DNA from: Euphorbia lathyris
Lineage: Eukaryota > Streptophyta > Magnoliopsida > Malpighiales > Euphorbiaceae
Direction of reading: 5' to 3'
NCBI RefSeq assembly: GCF_963576675.1
Contig: NC_088916.1
Location: 57,103,001 to 57,167,000, forward strand
Length of the DNA: 64,000 nt
A model generated the notes under the pieces. It saw only the letters and a list, made by a program, of their open reading frames with translations, had not been told where the DNA came from and searched no databases. The position numbers were made by a program, and so were the translations under genes. Numbering within the stretch: position 1 is the stretch's first letter; each line of letters starts with the position of its first letter. Positions 44,372 to 56,250 of the stretch are shown in pieces.

Positions 44372-45959
44372 TCTGTCAACATTGTCGCTGTCCTAGCATT
44401 TGATAACCTCTAACACCCTTACTCTATCCAATTGCACTATGCATGTGTTGTTATGCTTTAAATTATCCGCAATCTGTTGCCATCATTATAACATTGAGGA
44501 CAATGTTCTGTTTTAATTTGGGGGTGGGGTTTGTGTATCACAATAAATGCAGGCATAACATGATAAGTGCTTTAAATTCAGTTTGTTTAACTAGTGATTT
44601 GATGTAGAACAAATATCCCTTGAGAATCTTTGATGCAAATGTCCTTTGTGATTTCTGTGATTTTCGTTTCTTCGTTCTCTCATCTCCTTGTTTAATCATT
44701 ATCTATTCGATTGTTTTGTGTTCAACGGGGATCACTAAACAGACTGTGCGTGTTTTGATGGAATTATTTAGTTTTACTTGTTTGTTTGAATTTTGTCTCC
44801 CCGAATCGGGAAGTTCCAAAAAAAATTTCAATTTTTTAAATCTTCTTTCACAATTAGTAACCCTTGTCTTACTGCATTTCCCAAAAAAAAAATAGTGAGA
44901 ACTCGAGCCTGAAAGTGCATTATAGTATGGATCGATTCTTTTCTGAGAGGGCCAGCGCTCACTATCTTTAGGGAGAATTTGCCTTGGTTTGCCCTGTTGA
45001 AATGGAGATTCTTTTTGACAAGCTTAGGAAGAAAAAGGCATTAGTTCCCCTTTCCACTACACAAAAAGCCACCTGTGCTTTGCACTCACGTTTTGGGGTA
45101 CCCAACTTGAGCCATAACCTGTTCTTTCTGAAAACCACGCAAAGAAAACCTGTCCTTTCACTGATATTCCTAAATACCCTGAGTTCTATCTTATGCTCCA
45201 AAACCAACTGTTTAAATTGAAATCATGTGTTTTTAAAACTACACAACAAAGGCAGTTGTGCAGATAATGCTAAAGATAAGATAGAAAGGAACCTGGGAAG
45301 CTTGTGTTTGGATGGAAAGATCTTTAATGATTGATATGAATAGAAAGGGTAGGTTGTTTTAAGAAAACAGGCTGTTGGAATGTGGTAATGGGTAAATCAC
45401 TTTGATTGTTGAAAGCTGTGTCGGTTAAATAAGTTGCATAAAGACAGAATTCATACACTGAAATAGCTTCTCACTATCAAACTAGAACCTGAGCCTAACG
45501 TTACAACCCTTTTCAAGTCCTTTGGACTATGCTTGGAAAAATTTTGACCTATAGATTCAGGACCAATAGGCAAACTCACACCCTAAGGGTGTGGTGACTG
45601 AGCTGAGGAGTGAAATCGAATTCTTTTTCCTATGGTAAATAAATGCCATACGAGAGTGAGTGAACTATTCCATTCCTTAGCGAGGCATGTCTGGCGAGTT
45701 GGTAACTTCTTGTGAAAGTAGAAGTCTAAATTTTAAGCTTTAAGGAAGTTCTCGAGTAAAAGGACACATTGTTTAAAACAAGCTCCAAGCTCTTTGATAA
45801 AATCATAGCACGCATCTGTTAATTTCCTCATTGGGCAAAAATAATATCTGTTTCCCTTATCATTCTCTGAAAAATTTCATTCCTAACTCTCTTCTGTTAC
45901 AGTATTCTTTCTTACAATTTGTTGCTTGAGGACAAGCAAAGGTTCAATTTGGGGGCATT
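44372..45959 (+). other. 3' noncoding region of the outer Athila with two polypurine modules
   Basis: First module: CATTGAGGACAATG (44492-44505), then TTTGGGGGTGGGG (44517-44529). Second: GCTTGAGGACAAGC (45924-45937), then TTTGGGGGCATT (45948-45959), which abuts the LTR and is the plus-strand primer site. Each pairs a 14-base imperfect inverted repeat around GAGGACAA with a G-run. No gene between them. Confidence 0.7.
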
Positions 45960-47250
45960 TGTTAGGCATGAAATTGACTTAGTTTAACATAATATTTATA
46001 TGAGAATTTGAGTGTTTTTACATTATATTGCAAGATAAAAGGACTGATTAATGTCTTTTTATAGATAAGCATGGATAAAAACCAAACTCGCTGGAAACAG
46101 CTTGTTTCGCAACTGCCAATGAGGAGTGGAGCCTTTCTTTGATCCAGCGGTTAAACGCCGGATACTCAATGACGGACAGCGACATATCAGAGGTGGCAGA
46201 GGCAGATGCAGCAGGTGGAAAAGTGTTCAGGTGGCATTTCCTAAAAGCAACAAGAGACAAGAAGTTTCGACCCTTGAGTGTTCAAGGGTCAAAAAGATCA
46301 ATGATTATTTTACTCTGTTTTAGTTTTAGTAAAGTGTTGACTTATATTTCTGTACTCTACTTTTGTAAGGGTACTTTCGGGTACCAGTTTTGGCCCTATC
46401 TTTCTCCTTTAAATAGATGTAGCAAAGGAAAGATAGGGGATAATGTTTATGATCGGATATTTTATTTTTAGAATAGATAAGTCACTCTTTAAGCTTGAGA
46501 ATAGAGCTCCAATGGAGTTCCTGGTTGTAGCAAGAACTTCTGATTGCTCACTGCTCGATATGAGTGAGTAATCCATTTTGAATAGGCACGGCCAGTTCGA
46601 GCCGATTATGTAAGTTCTATAACTCTTTCAATGAATGTTTAGTATTTTGCCAATGATGTGTTGATGAGGTTCTTTATTTCTGTGCTTCGGCATATATGCA
46701 TGTGATAGATGAATGTTAGGACACTACTTGCATTTTCACTGATATCTCTATCAATCTCACAACCTCGAAGCAGACATGTTAGATGGTTGTGTCAAAGGTT
46801 TTCCTAACGGAAATGTAGCTTTGATCTTAATGCAAGAGAGAAAGTTCCTTTAGGACGCTATTGGCTCTAGTAAATCTTAGGAACTTAAGAACACACGAAA
46901 GTTGACTTAAGTGGGCATTAAAGCTGATACTTTGACTTCATTGGTAATGTAATAAATTCATTGGAGAGTTGTATGGTCTTGCACAACCTGTTCGGCAGTG
47001 CCTAGCCTGTTCTATCCCTTAAACTGTCTTCTATTTGTCATATCCTACATAACTTTAGCACTCTTTTGTCTTAACTGACCACACTCAAACAATCAATCCA
47101 ACTACGAAGGTAACTTTACTCACACACACACTGTTCAGCAATGATTTTCTCATATAATTTTGGATCTCAATCCATGTGGAGACGATACTTGACTTATCAC
47201 TTTATTACTTGTATCTAGTACACTTGCTAGAGTCACTTCAGAGGACAACA
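45960..47250 (+). repeat. 3' LTR of the outer Athila (complete)
   Basis: 1291 bp, TGTTAGGC to GGACAACA. Gives the full LTR length and shows what the 5' copy has lost. TTTAAATAG at about 46409 may be its TATA element. Confidence 0.9.
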
Positions 47251-48160
47251 ATACTCAATAAAATAAAGACCGAACCTAACAGAATAATATTATCAAACCG
47301 ACTGTTACCGGTTTAAACACATACTAAACAGTTAAAGTAAATATAAATTAATAGATATACTTTTATAAAGTTCAAATTAATTAGTTTAACATAAATTATT
47401 TATTTTATAGTTAGTGATATAATAGATTATAAGATAAGTATAAAAGTTGGTTTTCAAAAAAAAAATCTATAAATTTTGGAGAAATATCAATTTAGGCTTC
47501 ACATACAAAATATTATTAATATAGGTTTAACGTTTAAAAAAGAGTACTAATTTAGGCATCGATAACGGAACGTGACACGTTATTCATATTATTCTGTTAA
47601 GTTCCGAGTTCTCTCTACACGTACAACTGATAGAACTTAACAAAGTAATATAAATGACGTATCACGTTTCATTATCGAATCCTAAATTGGTACACTTTTT
47701 TAAACGTTAACTTATATTAGTGCTATTTTATATTTAGAACCTAAATTGATACTTCTCCAAAAACCACAGATATATTTGAGTATTCTATCCCTAAAATTTA
47801 ACTATTTAGATTACAGTACAATACATGCATAAAATTCAATCGAATAAAATTTTAAAATCTAAAATGTTTTCCAACATCAGTTTCCATTATCCAATCATAC
47901 AACTAATAAATTGAAAACTGAAAATGTTTAAATTAACATTATTGAAAATTTATAAATAATAAATCTAATTTATCTTTAGTTCGGCCGGCTCGGTTAATTC
48001 AGTAATTTTTTCATAGAAACTGAACCGACCGATACTACCGATATATTTTACAAACGAAGACCGAAACCAAACCAAATAAACTGAAAAACCAGAATTTATC
48101 AGTTCGGTTGGTTATTTTTTGAACACTCTTATCACGTGCCTTAGAATGTTATTACATAAT
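47251..48160. repeat. Foldback repeat E, copy 1 (left side lost to Athila)
   Basis: Direct relative of 50625-51454 joined to 56101-56250. Inside it, arms 47480-47604 and 47633-47758 form a long imperfect inverted repeat of about 125 bp each. Ends in TTTTTTGAACAC. No coding content. Confidence 0.75.
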
Positions 48161-48826
48161 TCACACAATAAATTAAAAACGGGCTGACTCGTTTTGCTAA
48201 AAACGATGAACGTTTAGTTTGACACTATAAAAATGACCGTTAACGATCTCAAAATGGAAAAATTTTAAGAATTAAAATTGTTCAGTAGGACATTTACTAT
48301 GAAACCAAATTTTTTATTTTCCAAAATCATCATTTTCGGAGCTTGCTCTCTCTAAACATTCACTTTCTTCCTACTCACCAAACAACTTAAATGACCTTAA
48401 AATTGAAAATTTGAAAAATTAAAGTTGTTTAGAATATCATCACTCTTTGATTTTTTTAATTTTGAAGGCATCAACGTTTGCTCATTTTAATTTTGAGGTC
48501 CTTGTTTTTAGTAAAACGAAAAACCTCAGTCATCCCCTGGTCGCACACAAAAACCTCATTATTTTTTTTTAATTTACCCTAAATGGATTAAATGAATAAA
48601 TTGAAAAGTTAATTTCAGTAAATTATTCTTAATTATGAATAAACACATACCAATAATGAATCCATATGTTTCTCCACCTGATGCCATGGTAAAAAAAATA
48701 AATAAATAAAGTTAACCGGATGAAATAGTGAAAATAGCATTAAGTGTAGAATATCATAATTAATCCCTGAATTGCAGAAAGTTTGCACAAGCATATACAA
48801 AGGAGGTGATTAATGGATAATGTAGA
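48161..48826. other. AT-rich spacer
   Basis: No ORF or RNA gene. The stretch 48240-48540 holds two diverged copies of a segment around AAATTTGAAAAATTAAA in direct orientation; otherwise nothing recognised. Confidence 0.4.
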
Positions 48827-49948
48827 TAGGGGTTAGTATGGTTCGGTACAATTCAGAAATTTAAAAATTTCTAGAATTGTATCTAATAAAGTGAACAGTA
48901 CAATTCGGTTCGGTCTCAAAGAAAAAGTCAACGGTTGAATCCGGTTCGGGATGTTTTTTTTTCTTGAGAAATTCAGTCTGATTTCAGAATCTCCAACATA
49001 TTTACTCATTAATACATGAATTTAAAAATCTTCAGAATAGTACCTAATTAAGTCAATGGTACAATTCAGTTTGATCCTATAAAAAGTCAACGGTTCAATC
49101 CGGTTTTGGATATTTTTTTTATATCCGGTCTGGTTTCAGAATCTCTAACATATTTACTCAGTAATAGTAGGAATTTGAAAATCTCCATAATTATATCTAA
49201 TTAAGCCAACAGTACCATTCGGTTCGATCCTAGAGAAAAAGTCAACGGTTGAATCCTGTTCTGGATCTTTTTTTCCGGATATTTGGCCTAGTTCCAGAAT
49301 CTCCAACATATTTAGTGAGTAATATTAGGAATTTGAAAATCTCCAGAATTGTACATAATTAAGTCAAAGGTACAATTCGGTTCGATCATAGAAAAAAGTA
49401 AACGGTTCAATCCGGTTCTGGATCTTTTCTTTCGGATATTCGACATGGTTCCATAATCTCCAACATATTTACTCTGTAATATTGAGAATTTGAAAATCTC
49501 TAGAATTGTACATAATTAAGTCAACGGTACAATTCGATTCGATCCTAGAGATAAAGTCAACAGTTCAATCCGATTGTGGTTTTTTCAAATATTCGGCCTA
49601 GTTCAAGAGTCTCCAACACGTTTACTCCTTGATCTTAGGAATTTGAAAATCCCCATAATTGTATCTAATTAAGTCAATTGTACAATTCGTTTCGGGTCTA
49701 AAGAAAAAATCAACGATTCAATCCAGTTTTGGATTTTTTCTACCGGATATTCGGCTCGGTTCTAGAATCCCCAACATATTTACTTAGTAATATTAAGAAT
49801 TTGAAAATGTTCATAATTGTACCTAATTAAGTCAATGGTACAATTCGGTTAAGTCCTAGAGAAAAAGTCAACGGTTCAATCCAATTCTGTATCTTTTTTC
49901 AGATATTCGATCCGGTTCAAGAATCTCCAAGATCCACACCCAGTTCTA
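48827..49948 (-). mobile_element. MITE with about seven internal 156-bp tandem repeats
   Basis: Ends TAGGGGTTAGTATGG (48827) and CCACACCCAGTTCTA (49948) match the two ends of the 328-bp element at 63182-63509 in reverse orientation. The interior is about seven units of 151-159 bp; the marker AATCTCCAACATATTTACT recurs near 48988, 49139, 49298, 49454, 49609, 49766 and 49921. Units share AAAGTCAACGGTTCAATCC. No coding content. The target duplication is poorly preserved (AATGTAGA against AGTATTGA). Confidence 0.75.
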
Positions 49949-50576
49949 AGTATTGATGTGAGAGGTCAGAGAGTTTCTTCGTATCAACTCGTACCAATGG
50001 ATCAGCAGGTTGGAGCACCAAAGTTCATGCTGAAAACTCATTAGATTGAGAATACAAGTTTTGTAGTTTTATAAAAGTTAAGCGTAAACTGATATTCTCC
50101 TAAAACTTTAGGAATGTTTTGGTACCTTATCTAACGTTGCATGACATGTTAAAATCTTGACGTGATGCTGAGTTGGCAAAAACTTTCACGTTCCATTAGT
50201 GACAATTGAATTGATGTGACAACTGAATTGATGCTATTTTAGAAATGTTAAACTTATATTTGTGCTAGTTTGGACGTGGTGTTTAAATTGTGATATTTTA
50301 TTTGTATTTTATTTTTTTTATGTGGTAGGATTAAGAAGTTAATTTTCACATTAATGTATCGGTTTTTTTTCCAATTAATTTTAGCTTTAATACATCATTT
50401 GCTCCCTAATTTATTTAAAAAGTTTTATTGACCTCGTAAACTTTTAAAGTGTCTTGAAAGCCCAATCAATTTGTATAAAACATTCAGTTAATCCCATGAA
50501 CTTACATAAATGATATTAATTAATCACTCGGTCGCAAAAAAAGTAAGTTGTATACGGAAGATGTGTTACACGTGTT
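49949..50576. other. AT-rich spacer
   Basis: Nothing recognised apart from phrases of dispersed plant repeat type (TTTAGCTTTAATACATCATTTG). No frame of interest on either strand. Confidence 0.4.
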
Positions 50577-51454
50577 AGGGGTGTTCAACGGTCGGTTCGG
50601 TCTGAACCGAACCAAAATAAACAAAATACTCAATAAATTAAAGATCGAATCTAACAGAATAGTATTAACGAACCGAACCAAACATCGGTTATCGGTCTAA
50701 ACACATACTAAATGGTTAAAGTAAATGTAAATTAATAGATATAATTTTATAAAGTTTAAATTAATTAGTTTAACATAAAGTATTTATTTTATTATTAGTG
50801 ATATAATAGATTATATTATACAGCAAGCATAAAATTTGGTTTCCAGAAGAAAAAAAAGCATAAAATTTAGGGATGACGTACCAAACTAAGTCATGGTTTT
50901 TGAGAAATGATCAATTTAGGTTTCACATACAAAATAATACCGATGTAGGTCTAATGTTTAAAAAAGAGTACCAATTTAGGCTTCAACAACGGAACGTGAC
51001 ACATCATTCATATTACTCTATTAAGTCTTGATTTCTCTCTCCACGTACAATTGACAGAACATAACGAAGTAATATGAATGACGTATCACGTTTCATTATC
51101 GAGTTCTAAATTAGTACTCTTTTTTAAACATTAACCTATCTGGGTACTATTTTATACATGGAGCCTAAATTAATATTTCTCCAAAAATCACAGTGGTATT
51201 TAAGTACTCTATCTCTAAAATTTAACTATTTAGGTTACAGTACAGTACATACATAAAATTCAACCGAATAAAACTTTAAAATCTAAAAATGTTTCCAATA
51301 TTAGTTTCCATTATCCAATCATATAATCAAATAATAAATTGAAAACTGAAAATGTTTAACATAAAATTATTGAAAATTTATAAATAATAAATCTAATTAA
51401 TCTTTATTTCGATCTGTTCGATTAATTCGGTAATTTTTTTCATAAAACCGAATT
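50577..51454. repeat. Foldback repeat E, copy 2, left part
   Basis: Begins GGGGTGTTCAACGGTCGG; the opposite end, GATTTTTGAACAC, is at about 56206-56218, beyond the CRM insertion. Internal foldback arms span 50902-51183. This copy shows the undisturbed sequence around ATACT where the outer Athila entered copy 1. Confidence 0.75.
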
Positions 51455-51459
51455 AGTTG

Positions 51460-51971
51460 TGATACAGATTGAAAGCGATAAATGGAGGTTTTAGTCGTAA
51501 ACCAACAAAGATCTTCTTCTCTATCTAGACTAGAAGGAGTGAATCCCAATAAACAAAGGTATAAAACCTTAATCTCAAAGAGAAATGATAGTTGATTGAT
51601 AAAAGTCCCTATATCCTTACAAAATGAGGGTTTAAATACAACCTCTAAAAGATAAGCAAAGGACAGGGACTACCCTTACTAGGGTTACAATACAGTTAGA
51701 AATAAGAGGGTAAGATAGGTAATGCGCCCAGACAACAGGTACAGAGGTGCAGGTACGGAGCGTCAGAGGTTGTTGGTGAATTCCTTTGGCAGGAAGTAAG
51801 CTTGAGATCCGCCCAGTGTAGTTGTTGGTATGCCTCATGGCGTACGCCTAGATCCGCCCCGCTCGCGTGTTAAGGGGATCCGCCCTCCTAGATACAACCT
51901 CGGTGGGAACGCTGAGAGGAGATCCGCCAAGGCGCGTGTGATTGTTGATCCCAGTTAGGATGTCCGCATCA
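51460..51971 (-). repeat. 3' LTR of the CRM-type element
   Basis: 512 bp, minus-strand TGATGCGGAC to CTGTATCA. Its last 15 bases (TTTCAATCTGTATCA) are not matched in the 5' LTR. Confidence 0.85.
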
Positions 51972-53942
51972 TTCTCTCCTTCTTTAAAAGAATTCGGTAC
52001 TGGCTGGTCTGTGTTGTTCTCCAAAGGGCCATCTGACTTCCACGGGCTAAGGTCACGAACATTGAACGCCGGTGAGACTTTACCAAGCCAGTTTGGCAAA
52101 GCTATGTGATAGGCATTGGCATTGATCTTCTTGGTGATCTTATATGGCCCGTACTTTCTCGGTCGAAGCTTGCTGCTTGTGGCGTTGGCGAGCCTCTCTT
52201 TTCCCAGGTGAACCATAACCTCATCTCCCACTTCGAACTGTAGGTCCCTGCGGTGCTCATCCGCCTTAGCCTTTAGTTTCTGGTTTCTCTCCTCAAGAGT
52301 CTCCTTCACCTCTTGGTGCATCTGGACATAGTCTTTGGCTAGCTGGTTTGCAGTCACGTTTCCTTTGGGACGATGGGCTATATCAAGGACGTGATTCGGG
52401 GTCTTAGTGTATACCACCTCAAAGGGTGACTTCCCAGTTCCCGAGTGTACATATCCATTGTAGGCGAACTCAGCTTGTGCTAAAACCACGTCCCACATCC
52501 TGGGCTTATCCTTACATTTGCTGCGCAGTAAGTTTCCCAGAGTCCGATTGACCACTTCTGTCTGTCCGTCTGTCTGAGGGTGGGCGGTGGTACTAAACTT
52601 CAGAGAAGTATCAAAAAGAGCCCACAAGGTCCGCCAGAAGTGACTCAGGAACTTTGTGTCACGGTCTGAGACAATGCTCTTTGGTACACCATGTAATCTG
52701 ACAACCTCTTTGAAGAATAGCTTGGCAGTCGCTGAGGCGTCGCTAGTCTTACGGCATGGTATGAAGTGTGCCATTTTCGAAAACCGGTCAACAACCACAA
52801 AGATGGAATCCATGCCTCTCTGAGTTCTGGGTAACCCTAGGACAAAATCCATGGATAGATCCTCTCATATGGTTTCTGGTACAGGCAAGGGCAGCTGTAA
52901 GCCAGCATTTGTAGCGTGTCCCTTGGCGGTCTGGCAGATATAGCATCGTTCTACCAGGTACGCCACATCTCTTCTCATTTTGGGCCAGAAATAACGGGAA
53001 CTCACTGCTGCATATGTCTTGTCTCGCCCAAAATGCCCCCCTAGGGATCCGCCATGTAGATCTCGGACCACCTTCTCGCGGATAGAAGTGCAGGGTAAAC
53101 AAAGTTGGTTGCCCCTCATTAGATACTCATCCATTAAGTGATACGCCCCATCCCCAGGTTGGCGCTGGCACTTCTCCCAGATACTTCCAAAGTCAGGATC
53201 CGCCAGGTACTCTCCTCTGATGTGTTCGAAACAATCGGTCTCCAGGTTGACTGTTTTTATTAGTGCAATCCTCCGACTCAAAGCGTCCGCCACTATGTTC
53301 TGTTTTTCCGCCTTATGGATAAGCTTATAGGGGAACTTATCTATGAAGGCAGACCACCGGGCGTGCATGGCGCTTCGAAGTTGCTTCTGACTTCCCAGGT
53401 ATTTGAGAGCTTGATGGTCAGTGTAGAGGATGAACTCTTTTCCCACCAAGTAATGTTCCCATACTTTCAATGCCCTCACTACAGCATAAAACTCTTGATC
53501 ATACGTTGCCCACCTTTGCCGTGCCTCACAGAGCTTCTCACTGAAGTAGGCAATGGGCCTCTTTTCTTGCATCAAGACACCACCAATCCCAATTCCACTG
53601 GCATCACACTCAACTTCAAACAATTTGTCAAAATCGGGATACGCCAGCACTGGCGATGTACTCAGCTTTTCCTTGATCAAGGCGAAGCTCTCTTCTTGGG
53701 CGTCCGCCCACTCGAACCCCTTTTCTTTCTTCAAACATTCTGTTAACGGGGCCACTATGGAACTGAAGTTCTTAATGAATCGGTGATAGAACGTTGCTAG
53801 CCCATGAAAACTCCTGATATCCCCCACGTTCCTCGCGGTAGGCCATTCTCGGATGGCTCTTACCTTCTCCCCATCAACTTGGATTCCATTCCCACTGACC
53901 ACGAATCCAAGGAAAACTAAGCTCTCCATGACAAAGTCACAC
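51848..53942 (-). pseudogene. CRM-type pol: RT end, RNase H, integrase extending into the LTR
   Basis: Starts inside RT at KCDFVMESLVFLGFVVSG; YTDHQALKYLGSQKQLRS marks RNase H. Integrase: GGHFGRDKTYAAV and CYICQTAKG zinc finger, [27 protein letters not shown] and DGQTEVVNR, giving all three DDE residues. The C-terminal part has [19 protein letters not shown] and [15 protein letters not shown], typical of CRM and related chromoviruses; no classical chromodomain follows. TGA at 52861-52863 lies between the zinc finger and the core. From residue DADILTG onward the frame is LTR sequence, ending at 51848. Confidence 0.85.
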
Positions 53943-53944
53943 TT

Positions 53945-54412
53945 CACTACAACAAATCATTACTTGCGCCACGGTTAAAATCGTGGCGCAAGTGTAATAT
54001 TTCTGTGGCTATGTTATTTAGCCACGGAAATTCAAGGTGGACACTCCTGTGGCACAAGTGAGCGTGGCTAGGTAGTTGCCACGAAAAATTAATGGTTGTG
54101 GCATAAATTTATTTTTATGCCACGGGAAAGTCTGTGGCTAATCGTATGCTTTTGTCACGGGTAAAATCGTGGCAAGTGTAAAATACCCGTGGCAAGAGAT
54201 AGGAGCCTTTGGCAATCAATCCTACTTAGCCACGAGTATAATAGTGGCAAAAAACGAATACTTGTGGCTAGAAACCTTACCTAGCCACGAAAATGACCGT
54301 GGCAAACTTGATCAAATTTTAGCTTTTTTTTGTAAATTTCTAATTTTTTTTTTAAATTATTAAATTTTGGATTGAAGGGAGCTATAATAAATCGGTTTGA
54401 ACCAAAAGAATG
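53945..54412 (+). mobile_element. CACTA-like insert in the CRM-type element
   Basis: Begins CACTACAACAAATC, a CACTA terminus. At least a dozen subterminal GTGGCA/CCACGG-type motifs follow in both orientations up to about 54310, then an AT-rich stretch. No second terminus was found near 54412. Since the flanking CRM sequence also lacks protease and most of RT, insertion and deletion may be one event. Confidence 0.65.
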
Positions 54413-55548
54413 AAAAATAAACAGAGTCCCACACTGTTAACCTTGGCCCCACTGGTACTCACCACCTTCTTGCCTTTGTCGTAAGACTTCACGTTATGTC
54501 TTCCTCCAGGCGTATACTCAGTAGTGGCGGATCTCCTGGATCTCCCGGTCAGTTGGGACTCAGCCTTGAGGGCTAAATTCCTAGCATCTTGTACTCTAAC
54601 CACCATCTGTGTGCCAATACGATCCTGGATATTGTATCTCAACCCTTCTAGATACCTAGAGGTCTTTTGGCTTTCAGTTTCAGACAGGTTGGCTCTCGCC
54701 GAAAGCCTTAAGAACTCAGAAGTATACTCATGGACACTTCGGGTCCCTTGAGAGCATCCTCTGTAGGAGCTGTAGATATACTGTTCGTAGTCCGACGGTA
54801 AGAACCGCTCCCTCAGCATCGCCTTCATCCGTAGCCAAGATCTAATCGGATCTCTGCCCCCTCTTCTTCTTTCTTCCCTCATCTGATCCCACCAAACTGA
54901 TGCGCCACCCTTCAGGCGATACGCCACCAGCCTTACTTTCCTCTCATCAGGAATCCCAGCATACTCAAAGAAACGTTCAACTTCCGATAACCAATCTAAG
55001 AATCCCTCTATATCCAGCTCGCCACCAAAAGATGGTAAATCTATTTTTAGCTTAAAGGCATCATCTCTATCAAAGTTTCCTAGGTCTGGTTCTTCCCTAG
55101 CCATACCCACACGCCTGTTATCAATCGGACCAACATCCCTCATATTTCTAAAGGCACCATTATTCCCAAGATCCTCAAAATCATCACTATTGCTATCAGC
55201 GTTATGCACAAGGACAAAGTTGGGTCTTCTTACCTCAGGATCCCTAGGACCCGTTTGTGGAAGTTGGACATTTGTCAATGGCAGTCGAGGTGGCGTGGGT
55301 TGCCTTTGGGGTCGTGGTTCAAGGACTCCTTCCCTCCTCTGGTCGGACTCCCCGGCGGCTGGTCTGACCACTGCACGGATCTCCAATCTGAGGTTTTCCA
55401 GGGAGGCGGTTAGCTCTTGGAATCGTTGGTCGTTTTGTTTCTGCCGCTCAAGGCTGGCCTGGATTTGTTCCGCGAGGTGCTCTCTCAGCTCCTCATATCT
55501 TCGGTCACTGGTTTCCATGGAATCTTGCGGTTGTCGGGGTTGAACCAT
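54382..55548 (-). pseudogene. CRM-type gag, truncated at its C-terminus
   Basis: ATG 55548 (MVQPRQPQDSMETS). Coiled-coil-like N-terminus (RRYEELREHLAEQIQASLER), Pro/Arg linker, then the gag core LKIDLPSFGGELDIEGFLDW, KVRLVAYRLKGGASVWWDQM and VHEYTSEFLRLSARANLSE. The frame leaves gag at about GAKVNSVG and runs into foreign sequence, ending at 54382. The zinc knuckle and everything up to late RT are absent. The core is otherwise open, with no stop. Confidence 0.82.
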
Positions 55549-55575
55549 TGCCAAAAGAAGTTTCGGGTCAGGAAA

Positions 55576-55593
55576 CGATTGGCTCTGATACCA
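55576..55593 (-). other. Primer binding site, tRNA-Met (CRM-type element)
   Basis: Minus-strand TGGTATCAGAGCCAATCG. It lies five bases from the recognisable 5' LTR end, not directly against it, because the LTR terminus there is altered (see findings). Confidence 0.82.
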
Positions 55594-55598
55594 ACTGG

Positions 55599-56095
55599 GC
55601 GATAAATGGAGGTTTTAATCGTAAACCAACAAAGATCTTCTTCTCTAGCTAGACTAGAAGGAGTGAATCCCAATAAACAAAGGTATAAAACCTTAATCTC
55701 AAAGAGAAATGATAGTTGATTGATAAAAGTCCCTATATCCTTACAAAATGAGGGTTTAAATACAACCTCTAAAAGATAAGCAAAGGACAGGGACTACCCT
55801 TACTAGGGTTACAATACAGTTAGAAATAAGAGGGTAAGATAGGTAATGCGCCCAGACAACAGGTACAGAGGTGCAGGTACGGAGCGTCAGAGGTTGTTGG
55901 TGAATTCCTTCGGCAGGAAGTAAGCTTGAGATCCGCCCAGTGTAGTTGTTGGTACGCCTCATGGCGTACGCCTAGATCCGCCCCGCTCGCGTGTTAAGGG
56001 GATCCGCCCTCCTAGATACAACCTCGGTGGGAACGCTGAGAGGAGATCCGCCAAGGCGCGTGTGATTGTTGATCCCAGTTAGGATGTCCGCATCA
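55599..56095 (-). repeat. 5' LTR of the CRM-type element
   Basis: 497 bp matching the 3' LTR except about four substitutions and the missing 15-bp end. Confidence 0.85.
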
Positions 56096-56100
56096 AGTTG

Positions 56101-56250
56101 ATAGTACTGATATATTTTACAAATAAAAACTGAAACCGAACCAAATAAACTGAAAAACCGAAAACCCAAAATTTATCGGTGTGATCGGTTATTTCAGTCC
56201 AGTTCGATTTTTGAACACGCGTGCCTTAGAATGTTATTACATAATTCATA
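56101..56250. repeat. Foldback repeat E, copy 2, right part
   Basis: Continues copy 2 after the CRM target duplication; matches about 48030-48160 of copy 1, including the flank GTGCCTTAGAATGTTATTAC. Confidence 0.7.

Larger units (their letters stand above)
26984..47250 (+). mobile_element. Athila-type Ty3/gypsy retrotransposon, interrupted by a nested element
   Basis: Order: 5' LTR (26984-28149, lacking about 124 bp at its start), primer site, gag-pol in one frame (28270-33603), nested insertion (33730-42580 plus TSD copy), Athila-specific ORF (42989-44371), noncoding 3' region with two polypurine modules, and 3' LTR (45960-47250, complete at 1291 bp). Without the nest it is about 11.4 kb. 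The LTRs differ at about a dozen positions over 1160 bp. It inserted at ATACT within a foldback repeat whose right side continues from 47251; the left side is gone. Confidence 0.92.
51460..56095 (-). mobile_element. CRM-type chromovirus with internal deletion and CACTA-like insert
   Basis: Minus-strand element with TSD AGTTG (51455-51459 and 56096-56100). 3' LTR 51460-51971, 5' LTR 55599-56095, only about 4 differences, so young. Order: LTR, tRNA-Met primer site, gag (truncated), CACTA-like sequence replacing the gag end through early RT, then RT end, RNase H and integrase. The integrase frame reads about 41 codons into the 3' LTR, a known trait of CRM centromeric retrotransposons. One nonsense codon (TGA, 52861-52863) precedes the integrase core. 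Non-autonomous because protease and most of RT are gone. Confidence 0.88.
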
